Below, in pieces: positions 11,760 to 19,293 of a DNA stretch of 19,738 nt. The position numbers and the translations under genes are program-made. Position 1 is the first letter of the stretch, and every line of letters starts with the position of its first letter. The stretch lies in NCBI GenBank assembly GCA_002179805.1, contig NAVB01000717.1:1-19738 (forward strand), read 5' to 3'. The DNA is from Acanthamoeba lenticulata. Taxonomy: Eukaryota > Discosea > Longamoebia > Acanthamoebidae. Under the pieces are notes generated by a model that had not been told where the DNA came from, ran no database searches, and saw nothing but the letters and a program-made list of their open reading frames with translations.

Positions 11760-12188
11760 TTCTGTCTCCTCTGCACTTCTCTCTTATCTCTTCCTTCTCA
11801 GCACTTGAACTGGCCGTGTTGAACGTGCAAGCTGGATCGAAGGAGGACAACACAAAAGTGCGGTGACATAACTCTATGTATTGGCACGGCCGTTCCCTTG
11901 ACGCGCTGCTGAAAAGGCGCAAAGGGCTCGCTCGGACGGGGACTCTTCTTGTTCCCTTCTCGTTCTGCGAGCACAGCCCAATGTCACAACTCGCTCGTCA
12001 CGAAAACTCGAAGGCAAGAGACGAAAACATGAAGCTGTTTAAAATCTGGACCAAAATAAAATGTAGATGTTTTCTAAATGTCAACTGTATTGTAAACTGT
12101 TTCGCAAAGCCTTTATGATCTTGGGCTGGGGCTACGTTGCGTGTGGTGCAGGTGTGCACGGCAGACAAAAGGAAGAAACTCGGAGCTA
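11760..12188. other. Intergenic spacer, no gene recognised
   Basis: This 429-bp stretch separates the stop of the Tim17-like gene (12189) from the start of the membrane-protein gene (11759), both minus strand. It should hold the 3' end of the first and the promoter of the second. Around 12040-12115 it turns A/T-rich, with CATAAA on the minus strand near 12113-12118 as a possible weak poly(A) signal. No clear TATA box was found above 11759. An 80-codon open frame on the plus strand (11876-12118) shows no family features. Confidence 0.55.
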
Positions 12189-13160
12189 CTACTGCACGGC
12201 CTGGTCCTCCACTGGCTCGGCCCGCTCTCTTTGGTACTCGCGCTCTCGCTCGGCGTAGTACCGCGCCAGCATTTCCCTGGGCATGCACACGACGAAGGGT
12301 GAGGTTCCGGATGTGCATCAGCGGCTTCGACAGTGCACACACCTCTCCACGGCTTCTTCGGCCCGCTTCTCGCGCAGCTGCTCGTCGGTCAGAGGTCGCA
12401 CGGGGGACCAGCTGGGCAGCTTCAGCGCCATCCACGACGCCCATTTATCACTGTTGGTGCGGTCGTGCTCCTCGTGCCTCCCCCGCAGCTCGCTCAGGCG
12501 GTCTGTCACAGCCGCCAGCTGCTGGTCCATCTGCTGCCGCAGCTCTTCGTCTAGTCCGGCCATCTGGTCGCGCTGTCGCATCAGCGCTTGCTGGCGCTCG
12601 ACGAGCCGGTGCTCGAGGACCTGTTGCCGCTTGCGTTCATACCATTGGCCGTAGAGCGCCACCCCGCCCTCGCCCAAGATGCTCAGGCCACCGACCGTGG
12701 CGGTCCCCAGCAGCGCGCTGTAGGGCCCGCCCGTGACCGCGCCCAGCGCCGCGCCCGTGAGCATGCCCGCGTAGAGGCTGGGCGCCATGCCTTCCCACTG
12801 CATGTCCACACGCAGCAGCTCTCGCGTGGCTGTTCAGTCATGCCCAGAGGTCAGCGTGCGTTTTGTGTTTTGTGCAGATTTGACGAGAAGAAGCGTGTGG
12901 GCCATACTGAGGAACAAGCAGGTCGTGGAGCCGGCCATGAAGCCCATGGAGAGGGTGAAGGCGAGTGTGGCAGTCGAGGGCGACGACACTGCGCTCCGCA
13001 GGAACGGAGACGCGACGATCGCCTCCTCGCTCATGCTTTGTGCTGCCCGCAATCGCCGACGCGCCACCACAGCGCCCATCAACAATCCCACGGCAGTCGC
13101 CCCTCCCGTGCGCAGCCACACGGGAGTCCACTGCGCCTCGATCCGCTTCCTTGGTTCCAT
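12189..13160 (-). CDS. Tim17/Tim22/Tim23-family-like mitochondrial membrane protein with C-terminal coiled coil
   Basis: Three exons: 13160-12908, 12829-12343 and 12276-12189 (introns 78 and 66 nt, phases 1 and 2), 275 residues. The N-terminal part has a Gly-rich hydrophobic segment near 19-33 and another near 65-84. After the first junction, TTRELLR leads into a Gly/Ala-rich stretch at about 105-141 with GAALGAVTGGPYSALLGTA, whose small-residue spacing is typical of the Tim17/22/23 fold. Residues 150-205 are a Gln/Glu/Arg coiled coil, then DKWASWMALKLPSWSPVRPL and a charged tail ending EPVEDQAVQ. Members of this family sit in the mitochondrial inner membrane (protein import, complex I assembly) or in plastid and peroxisome membranes. 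Which function applies cannot be told from sequence; the long coiled coil makes a core import channel subunit less likely. Confidence 0.7.
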
Positions 13161-13229
13161 TTGTGATTTTGAGCTGTTTTTGTTTTCGTTTTCTTTTTAG
13201 CATTTCTTTATTTTGTTAATCAGCCGAAG
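13161..13229. promoter_or_regulatory. 69-bp bidirectional promoter between the Tim17-like and UPRT genes
   Basis: The two start codons (13160 minus, 13230 plus) are only 69 bp apart and face away from each other. The spacer is T-rich on the plus strand, with repeated TTTT runs and TTTAT. No TATA box in a standard position was found for either gene, and leaders must be very short or start inside the opposite coding region. The shared promoter is inferred from geometry. Confidence 0.5.
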
Positions 13230-14415
13230 ATGGAGCCGTCGTCGCCGATGCTGCAGTATGCGTCGCCCAAGCCGACATTCGAGTACCAGCCCCCGACGCC
13301 ACGCGTGTTCGTGATGCCGCCCTCCTATCAAGTGAAAGGTACCTTTTTGGCCTTGCTGTAAATCCAAGGCGCGGAGATGAAGCCTCGTCTATGCCCATTT
13401 GGATGGAGCGATTGATGCCAAAATCTGCTCTTGCAGGGCTGCACACCATAATTCGGGATCGCAACACGAGCAATGAGGATTTTGTGTTCTACTCCAACCG
13501 CCTCATTCGGCTCGTCGTGGAGGAGGGCCTCAGCCACCTGCCCTTCGCCAGCAAGGAGATCACCACCCCCACGGGCGACCTCTACCGCGGCGTCGAGTGG
13601 CCCTCGCGCCTGTGCGGCGTCTCTGTCGTCCGCGCGGGCGAGAGCATGGAGTCGGCGCTCAAGGCCGTGGCCAAGGACGTGCGGATAGGCAAGATCCTCA
13701 TCGAGCGCAATGAAGTACGTGCACCACCCATCCTCGTCATCCTCGTCATGTTCTTTCTTGTCCTTGCTGCTCATGCTACTTCTTCTTCTTCTTTTCTCTT
13801 TCTTCTACTTGGCCAGGACACGGGCGAGCCGGAGCTCTACTTTGTGAAGCTGCCGGATGACATCAACAATCGATTCGTGCTCCTGCTCGACCCCATCCTC
13901 GCCTCTGGTTCGTCGCTCGCCTCCTCCTTCTTCATCACATCATCTTCTTCTTCATCATCATCGTATACTTTGTCGTCTTCTTATCGCGGCCACATCGTCG
14001 TCTTGAAGGGGGTGGCGCCAAGCGAGCGATCCAAGTGCTGCTCGACCACGGCGTGAAGCAGGAGAGGATCGTCTTCCTCGCCCTCATCGGTACCGTCCTC
14101 GTCCTTGCGCTTGTCGTCGCTGCTGCAGCTGCAGACCACACGATGATGATGATGATGGATGTGCACAGCGGCTCCCGAGGGCATCCGGGCCGTGACGACG
14201 GCCTTCCCGGAGGTGGGCATCGTCGTCTCCGAGGTCGACCCCGGCCTCAACGAAAGGGTACCGCCAGGCCCTTGTTTTTATTTATTTATTTAGCTATTTA
14301 AATCCATTTTATCATTGCAATTAGGACTGTAAATGCTGGAAACTAACATCACCAACAGAAGAAGGTGTCGCCCGGAATCGGCGACTTTGCCGACCGCTAC
14401 TTCTGCACGGATTGA
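13230..14415 (+). CDS. UPRT: Uracil phosphoribosyltransferase
   Basis: Six exons: 13230-13338, 13437-13714, 13817-13907, 14009-14089, 14169-14257 and 14359-14415; introns of 98, 102, 101, 79 and 101 nt; 234 residues, complete. The enzyme salvages uracil: uracil + PRPP gives UMP + pyrophosphate, in the cytosol. Diagnostic stretches are GVSVVRAGESME near 98, the PRPP-binding loop LLLDPILASGGGAKRAI at about 151-167, and the uracil-binding C-terminus SPGIGDFADRYF at about 220-231. The first ATG was chosen because it gives a plausible short lead before the family-typical region; a second in-frame Met lies six codons on. Introns carry strong pyrimidine tracts of TTC/TCA repeats. No uridine kinase domain is attached, unlike plant fusions. 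Confidence 0.95.
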
Positions 14416-14446
14416 CCCCACATAAAACTATTAAAAATACAATTTA

Positions 14447-14460
14447 AATAAATAAATAAA
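14447..14460 (+). terminator. Repeated AATAAA poly(A) signals of the UPRT gene
   Basis: Three overlapping AATAAA copies (14447, 14451 and 14455) form an ATAA repeat 31-45 bases past the UPRT stop at 14415. The repeat and position support a polyadenylation signal. Confidence 0.6.
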
Positions 14461-14471
14461 TAAGGCCCGAG

Positions 14472-14477
14472 TTTATT
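14472..14477 (-). terminator. AATAAA poly(A) signal of the convergent small membrane protein gene
   Basis: TTTATT on plus is AATAAA on minus, 38 bases past the minus-strand stop (14516). It lies within 12 bases of the UPRT signal on the other strand, so the two convergent transcripts probably overlap by a few bases at their 3' ends. Confidence 0.55.
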
Positions 14478-14515
14478 ATTGGTGCCTGCGGTGGCCGGTG
14501 TGTGGCTCTACCTCG

Positions 14516-14825
14516 CTAGATCTTGAGGTACGAGTCCTTGCCCATCGCCTTCTTGGAGCAGGTCTTGGTCAGGGAGGCGCCTGGTGAAGAGTGAGACCGT
14601 TCTCATGAGGGGAAAAAAGATTGAATCTCTCTGCAAAGGAGGGGAAGGCAGGGTGAAGCTGGCGCCAGTACCCTTCCAGAGGAGCTTCAATATGTCGCTA
14701 CAGCCCGGTATGCACGGAGCAAAGAGCGAAAAGATGACCCACCAGCAGGCGCAAAAGAGCGAAACGGGAATCAACAAGATGGCCAGAACCACGAAGATGA
14801 CGAAGGTGACCGGATTGCAACCCAT
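14516..14825 (-). CDS. Small cysteine-rich membrane protein, tandem paralog 1 (72 aa)
   Basis: Two exons, 14825-14672 and 14580-14516, with a 91-nt phase-1 intron, 72 residues. Residues 5-38 are one long hydrophobic stretch with a Pro at 20 and cysteines at 25, 27 and 38, either one long membrane helix or a tight hairpin. A short cytosolic-looking tail follows: CSDILKLLWKG, then exon 2 ASLTKTCSKKAMGKDSYLKI. It pairs with the next gene (15004-15268): an ungapped hand alignment gives 31 identities in 62 positions, and the intron lies at the same codon (the Gly of LWKG) in the same phase. That conservation is the main support that it is a real gene. I do not recognise the family. Confidence 0.75.
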
Positions 14826-14933
14826 TCCTCACACCTCTTGTCGTCAGTTCGTTCTCTTTCCTCCTCGTTCTCGTACAACTGACGAACACCGCCTTTGCGG
14901 GGACTGGCGGCAACGGAGGAAAATACAACAAAT

Positions 14934-14965
14934 AATCAAAATATATTTTGATTTACGTGTAAATC
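14934..14965. repeat. Nested palindromes between the two paralogous genes
   Basis: Positions 14934-14953 (AATCAAAATATATTTTGATT) are a perfect 20-base palindrome. A second inverted repeat overlaps it at 14950-14965: GATTTAC, two bases, GTAAATC. Both lie between the stop of paralog 2 (15004) and the start of paralog 1 (14825), where the 3' end of one gene and the promoter of the other must sit. Confidence 0.7.
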
Positions 14966-15003
14966 GTTAACACCCGTTGGTGGCCATCAAGCGAAGAACA
15001 AGT

Positions 15004-15268
15004 CTACGACATGGCCTTCTTGGCGCAGTATTGCACCAGGGAAGCACCTGAGGTAGTGATGGATGAAATGAGATTGTAAAATGAAAGAATGGAAAGAAGA
15101 AAACGAAGTCGGCGACGCACCTTTCCAGAGGGCTTCGAGGATCTGAGCACAGTCGGCGAAGCATGGCGAGCAGCAAGAGCAAACGACCCACAGGAAGCCG
15201 CAGAAGCACGAGATGGGGAACACCAGGATGAGGATGATGACCCAAAGGATGAAAGTGACCAGATTCAT
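15004..15268 (-). CDS. Small cysteine-rich membrane protein, tandem paralog 2 (63 aa)
   Basis: Two exons, 15268-15121 and 15047-15004, with a 73-nt phase-1 intron, 63 residues. Residues 3-30 are strongly hydrophobic with Pro at 18, and seven cysteines lie between 21 and 40 (21, 23, 30, 32, 33, 36, 40), an unusual density. The tail EALWKGASLVQYCAKKAMS matches paralog 1 closely. Cysteines 23, 36, 40 and 57 align with 25, 38, 42 and 59 of paralog 1. Compared with paralog 1 it lacks the last nine or so residues and has three extra adjacent cysteines, suggesting S-acylation or metal binding at the membrane edge; this is inference. Family unknown. Confidence 0.75.
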
Positions 15269-15497
15269 GTTGCTGCTGATGTGTGTTGATTTGTCTTCTC
15301 AAAATCAATCCCTCGATTGATGCACGCGTAGAGCAAGAATCGGTAGTGTAGACGCTTGCGTTAGTCGGTTGCGGGCGCAACGGGTTGTTTCGTTGTTAGT
15401 GTCCGCCAACAAGGGCGACTTACGAGAATGCAATAAGCGACCACGAAGAAATAGTTTCTCGTTCGTTTTCTTCAAAGTTTAATATCTTTACAAGCTG

Positions 15498-16531
15498 ATG
15501 GAGACAAGCAGCCCAACGTGGAAGCTCGGCGAGGGCGCTCCTCCTGAAGCGACGGCGCCCACGACCGAGCAGCGGGCGCGGTGGGTCGATGACGACCTTC
15601 AGCGCATCGCCACGGCCGAGGACGGAGACGAGGCGGCCTCCTCCTTCTCGTGGCGTCTGCACAAGACGGGCCGCAACGGGCACGACCGGTGCTTTGTGCA
15701 CAGGCCAAAGGGCGACCCCGTGTGGTGGATCAAGGTCGTCGGCGACGTCCTCCCCGAGTCGGAGGCGGAGGAAGGTGGAGTCGAGGAGGTCCACGAGCTG
15801 CTACGCAACGTGGACAACTTGCTCGACGAGGGTCTCCAACTGCGCCAGCACGAGTGGCACGAGCTCTACGTCGTACGATATCGTCGATGTGAAGAAGGGA
15901 AGAAGGTGGCTGGTGGTATTGGTCTTGGAGCTGACCGCGGGCGGGGAACACAGGGCGGGCGCATCATCGAGCGAGTAGACGAGCAGACCGAGCTGTGCTA
16001 CTTCCAGTACGCGTCGCCCATCTTCTTCGTCTCTGGCCGCGACACATGCTACGCCAAGGTGCGCCGCGACCTGGGCGACGACGGCAGCTTCATCCTCTCC
16101 TACCGCAGCATTCGGCACCCGGTAAAAACACACAACTTGACCTTCACCTCCGGCGAGCACTCACTTGGCGGCAATGGACGAACAGGAGTGCCCGCCACAC
16201 AAGGACTTTGTGCGGCTCGAGTTCGAGGGCGCCCACATGATCACGCCACACGCGTCCGGCCGGGGCTTCACCTACACCTACATCCAGCACGTACGTGCCC
16301 CGCTCGGCCACTTGACCAGAAATGGGATGAAGAGGATGAAGATGACTAAGATGGCAATGTGTCGTGGTCATGCCAATGCAGGCAGATGCCAAGGGCAGGC
16401 TCCCAAAGGCGCTGGCCAACGGGCCGCAGGCCGACGTCATGCTCAAGGAGATCGAAGGCGTGCGCAAGGCCGTGCGCAACCCGAGGGTTCACCGCCAGGG
16501 CGAGAAGGAAGTGGTGGAGGAGCAGCAATAA
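15498..16531 (+). CDS. START-domain lipid-binding protein
   Basis: Four exons, 15498-15872, 15987-16121, 16186-16290 and 16382-16531; three phase-0 introns of 114, 64 and 91 nt; 254 residues. The START fold binds a lipid or sterol in a deep pocket. The core spans about 48 to 240. It starts at the beta strands of FSWRLHKTGRNG and continues through FVSGRDTCYAKVRRD, SFILSYRSIRHPECPPHKDF, the MITPHASGRGFTYTYIQH strand and ADAKGRLPKALAN, the usual order in PCTP/StarD-like proteins. Helix 4 lies in the last exon. No signal peptide, membrane segment or other domain is evident, so it is probably a soluble lipid carrier; the ligand cannot be predicted. The first 45 residues are Pro/Thr/Glu-rich. The coding end is 35 bases from that of the convergent HAD gene. 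Confidence 0.88.
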
Positions 16532-16566
16532 CAACAACAACAACGCCAGCACGACGATGCAGCAAT

Positions 16567-17509
16567 TCAATTCGACTTGGCGGACGCTGGGGTGAACAAT
16601 TCCGGGCAGACCCGCGGCAGCTCGTGCACTCGTCTGGCCACGGCCGCGCCATCGTCCCGATTGTCGTCTTTTTGGCCACCTTCTTGGCAGTCGGCCTTGG
16701 GGTTGACCCAGAGAGCGTGGAAGCCCAGGCGGCGGGCCTCCTCGACCGTCTTTTGGTTGTCGTCGATCATGAGGCACTGCGCAGGCCGAAGGTCCTTCAC
16801 GCCGGCCGCCTTGGCACATCGCTCCATGGCGAGCTCGAACGCCTTTTCCTGAGGCTTTGGGTTCCAGTCTGTCGCGCGGTACCGTCTTGTTTGTGTTCAT
16901 CTCCTGCGCGTGCTTGTGGGTTGAACGGGGCGTACCGAGAGCAAAGATGTCGATGATGTCATCGAAGCAGTCGTCGACTCCCAACACGTGCGTTGTGCGC
17001 TGAACGTGGCCCTTTGCCGCGTTGGTCATCACCAGCTTCTTGATCTCTGTATCATCCAAGCGTCAACGACCTCTTCTGGAAAAGCAGCAGAGGGGGGGGG
17101 GCAGAGGAGAGCATGGCACACCAGGTCGTATGCGCTGGAGCATATCTCGCAGCTCATCGTCGCGACGCAAGCACTTGTCCAGCGGGAGAGAGCCGTCCAC
17201 CTTCTTCAGGTACAGCTCCGTGTCCACTGCAGGCAAAGAGAGAAGAGGGTGAAAAGAGCGAATGCGTGAGGCATGAAGAAATGGCAAATGCTCTCTCGTA
17301 CGGTCCGGATAGTCTTTGCGGAGGCCTTTGAGGACCAGCCCGTACTGGTCAAAGTAGCGCTTCTTCTGGGCCTCTATCTTTCGCTCATCCTTGAACCCGA
17401 GCTCCTCCTTAAAGAACGCAGTGATCAGCTTTTCCGTCTCCTCCGCCAGGCGCGGCGAGCAGTAAAGCACATTGTCGAGGTCGAACAGCACCACCTTCAC
17501 TTCTTCCAT
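16567..17509 (-). CDS. HAD-superfamily hydrolase, pyrimidine 5'-nucleotidase type
   Basis: Four exons: 17509-17302, 17226-17122, 17046-16936 and 16868-16567, all introns phase 1 (75, 75 and 67 nt), 241 residues. All four HAD motifs are present: motif I DLDNV at 10-14 (Asp10 nucleophile, Asp12 acid/base), motif II MTNA with Thr112, motif III Lys146 in NPKPQEKAF, and motif IV MIDDN with Asp177 and Asp178. A helical cap sits between motifs I and II (subfamily IA). Overall order and phrases such as TNAAKGH and CFDDIIDI resemble fungal and plant pyrimidine 5'-nucleotidases (SDT1/PHM8 group), which dephosphorylate UMP or CMP or related small phosphates. The exact substrate is inferred only. Val14 replaces the more common Thr of motif I. 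The C-terminal tail of about 35 residues after NPKAD is Asp/Arg-rich. Confidence 0.9.
17092..17101. repeat. Ten-G homopolymer (ten C on the coding strand) in intron 2 of the HAD gene
   Basis: A run of ten G on the plus strand lies inside the intron between the exons ending at 17122 and starting at 17046. It has no coding effect but is a likely place for length variation or sequencing error. Confidence 0.7.
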
Positions 17510-17755
17510 GTTGTTCGATTTACTGGCCTCCTTCTCCTCTTGGTTGGAGGTCCGGTCCCGCTCGACTTCTTCTGCTAGACGCTTGGTTTTTCTGCCGAAA
17601 TGGACAAGAAAATTGGCTTCACGATAGACGAGTCCGGCTAAACTTGATGGTGGGTCATCGTATCTGTCGCGTTTCTACGTGCGTGAAGGGGAAGGAGAGT
17701 TGGCCCTTGGTACTCGTGTTCGCGGCCATAAAAGAAGAAAAAGAGTTATGATTTT

Positions 17756-17761
17756 TTTATT
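17756..17761 (-). terminator. AATAAA poly(A) signal of the U-box gene
   Basis: TTTATT on plus reads AATAAA on minus, 36 bases past the stop at 17798, next to poly-T/poly-A runs at 17752-17776. The rest of 17510-17797 holds the HAD promoter and shows no further gene. Confidence 0.6.
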
Positions 17762-17797
17762 CTGTTTTTTTTTTTTGGTTTTTCATTAACAGAGCAC

Positions 17798-19083
17798 CTA
17801 CGTTGCGGTGTTGGCCGAGGAATCACAGCCAAAGGTCTTGTTGAACCACGTGTACTTGATGTAACGTTCGTAGAAGAGGGGACAGAGCATCGAGATGGGC
17901 ACCCGAAAGAGCAGATAAAAGGGCGAGATGACCAGTAACAACACCGCGAAAAGGACGCAGTACACCATCCAGAAGACCATCTCGAGCACGTACAACACGG
18001 CCAGAAGGACCGCGAAAAGAGGAAAGCACAGGCTGGAGACTGTTCGCCGCATGTACGTGCTTCGAGGCCCGTAGCAGTAGATGCACATGAAGCCCGACGG
18101 CGACGGCCACCTACCACATGGCGCAGGGGGTCAGTCAGTCATTCACAACTGTGTCACGACACAGCGATCTCTCGCGAGACAGGCGGAGCATCCGAGCGGG
18201 TCGTACTTCGGGTCAAAGCAATGGGCCGTGCTGGGCTCACGCGCAGTCTTGCAGCAGTAGACCGGTCCCTCGCAGGCGCACAAGCAACAGCCCTGCTCGG
18301 CCTGGCGCGCCTCGCGTACCGTTCGGCTCAGCCACCCGCCCTCTTCTTCGTCGCCGTCGTCGTGCCCATGGTGGTTGTTGTTGTTGTCGTTGTAGTCGTT
18401 GTTGTGCTGGACACCAGCCGGGGGCATGTCGGCCTCGGCGTCGATGCCCGGCGAGCTCGTGTAAGGCGCCGACTTGACCGGGTCAGGCGGCCACGACGGC
18501 ATGCTGTCTGTCTCCCGCACGCACGCACGCACGACGGCCACCAACGGCGCGAGTAAGCCCTCGTAATGGCAGTCGGTGGCGCATGTGGTGGCGGTGGGGG
18601 CACCCACGGGTGGTGTAAGCGTCCTGCGTCGGCTCACCGGTGGAGCTGCCGCTCGCTGTTGGCGCCCACTTGGCTTTGTATCTGATCCGTGCCCAATCGA
18701 CCAAGTCAGCATGAGGGTCCGCTGCTCTCAAGATGGCGGAAACAAGGTTGGCCGCACCGCTCGATGGCCGAGCGCAAGGCATAGTTGGGCACGAGCTGGT
18801 CCTCGCTGAGGTAGCGCTTGCACACGGGACACACGGCGTGGTTTTGTCGGAGCCACGTGGTAATTGAAGCGTGGGAGAAGCTGTGCCCACACCCACCCGC
18901 CATCACTGCTTCCTCCTGATGCGCTCCCCCCCCCCACCCCGCCGAGAGCGGGTGAGTGCTAAAAACTAGGGTGGGAGGGTGAGGTGGTGAGGAGAGAGTT
19001 GTGTTTTTTTCACGCACCATGATGGAGAGGGTGATAGGATCAAGAAACTCCTCCGGCTCCACATCTTCTTCGTTCTTTTGCAT
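17798..19083 (-). CDS. Probable U-box E3 ligase with cysteine-rich and two-pass membrane C-terminus
   Basis: Five proposed exons: 19083-19018, 18915-18758, 18681-18638, 18507-18207 (or to 18150) and 18110-17798, joining in frame to about 293 or 312 residues. Residues 9 to about 76 are a U-box: EEFLDPITLSIM, then VMAGGCGHSFSHASITTWL, CPVCKRYL and NYALRSAIERYKA. U-boxes recruit E2 enzymes for ubiquitin transfer. A Pro/Asn/Asp-rich linker follows, then a cysteine-dense segment (GCCLCACEGPVYCC and more), then FMCIYCYG, two hydrophobic segments near CFPLFAVLLAVLYVLEMVFW and VLFAVLLLVISPFYLLF, and a short tail ending TFGCDSSANTAT. The last intron is uncertain: donor 18206 gives 96 nt, while donor 18149 gives 39 nt and keeps more cysteines. 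The U-box is firm; its joining to the membrane part is supported by phase and by the lack of a poly(A) signal or spacer between, but two genes remain possible. Confidence 0.6.
18926..18935. repeat. Ten-C homopolymer in intron 1 of the U-box gene
   Basis: Ten C followed by A and four more C on the plus strand, about ten bases from the acceptor of the U-box intron (18916-19017). Probably neutral, but it sits where the branch point and pyrimidine tract would be and makes the coding strand G-rich there. Confidence 0.7.
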
Positions 19084-19293
19084 CGTTTTTGTTTTGCTTC
19101 CAGGTCACCGCGACAATAAATACGAAAACTGTTGTTCGCTCCGTAAAGGCATGAGCTTTGTGTTGTTCGTTTTCCACGAAGAGCTCACGGCACTCGCGTT
19201 CACCCTTCATCCCATGGAGGAAAAGGTTGCGATTGAGACAATGTTGTTGTTTGTTGTTGAAAGACGCAAAACTTGATAGTGGTGGTGGGCCGG

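Noticed and set aside
11876..12118. 80-codon plus-strand frame in the spacer
   Set aside because: No recognisable features, no splice partners, and a turn to A/T-rich sequence typical of non-coding DNA.
16165..16956. 263-codon plus-strand frame spanning the START and HAD genes
   Set aside because: It crosses the START stop codon in another frame and runs antisense to HAD motifs III and IV; no domain of its own.
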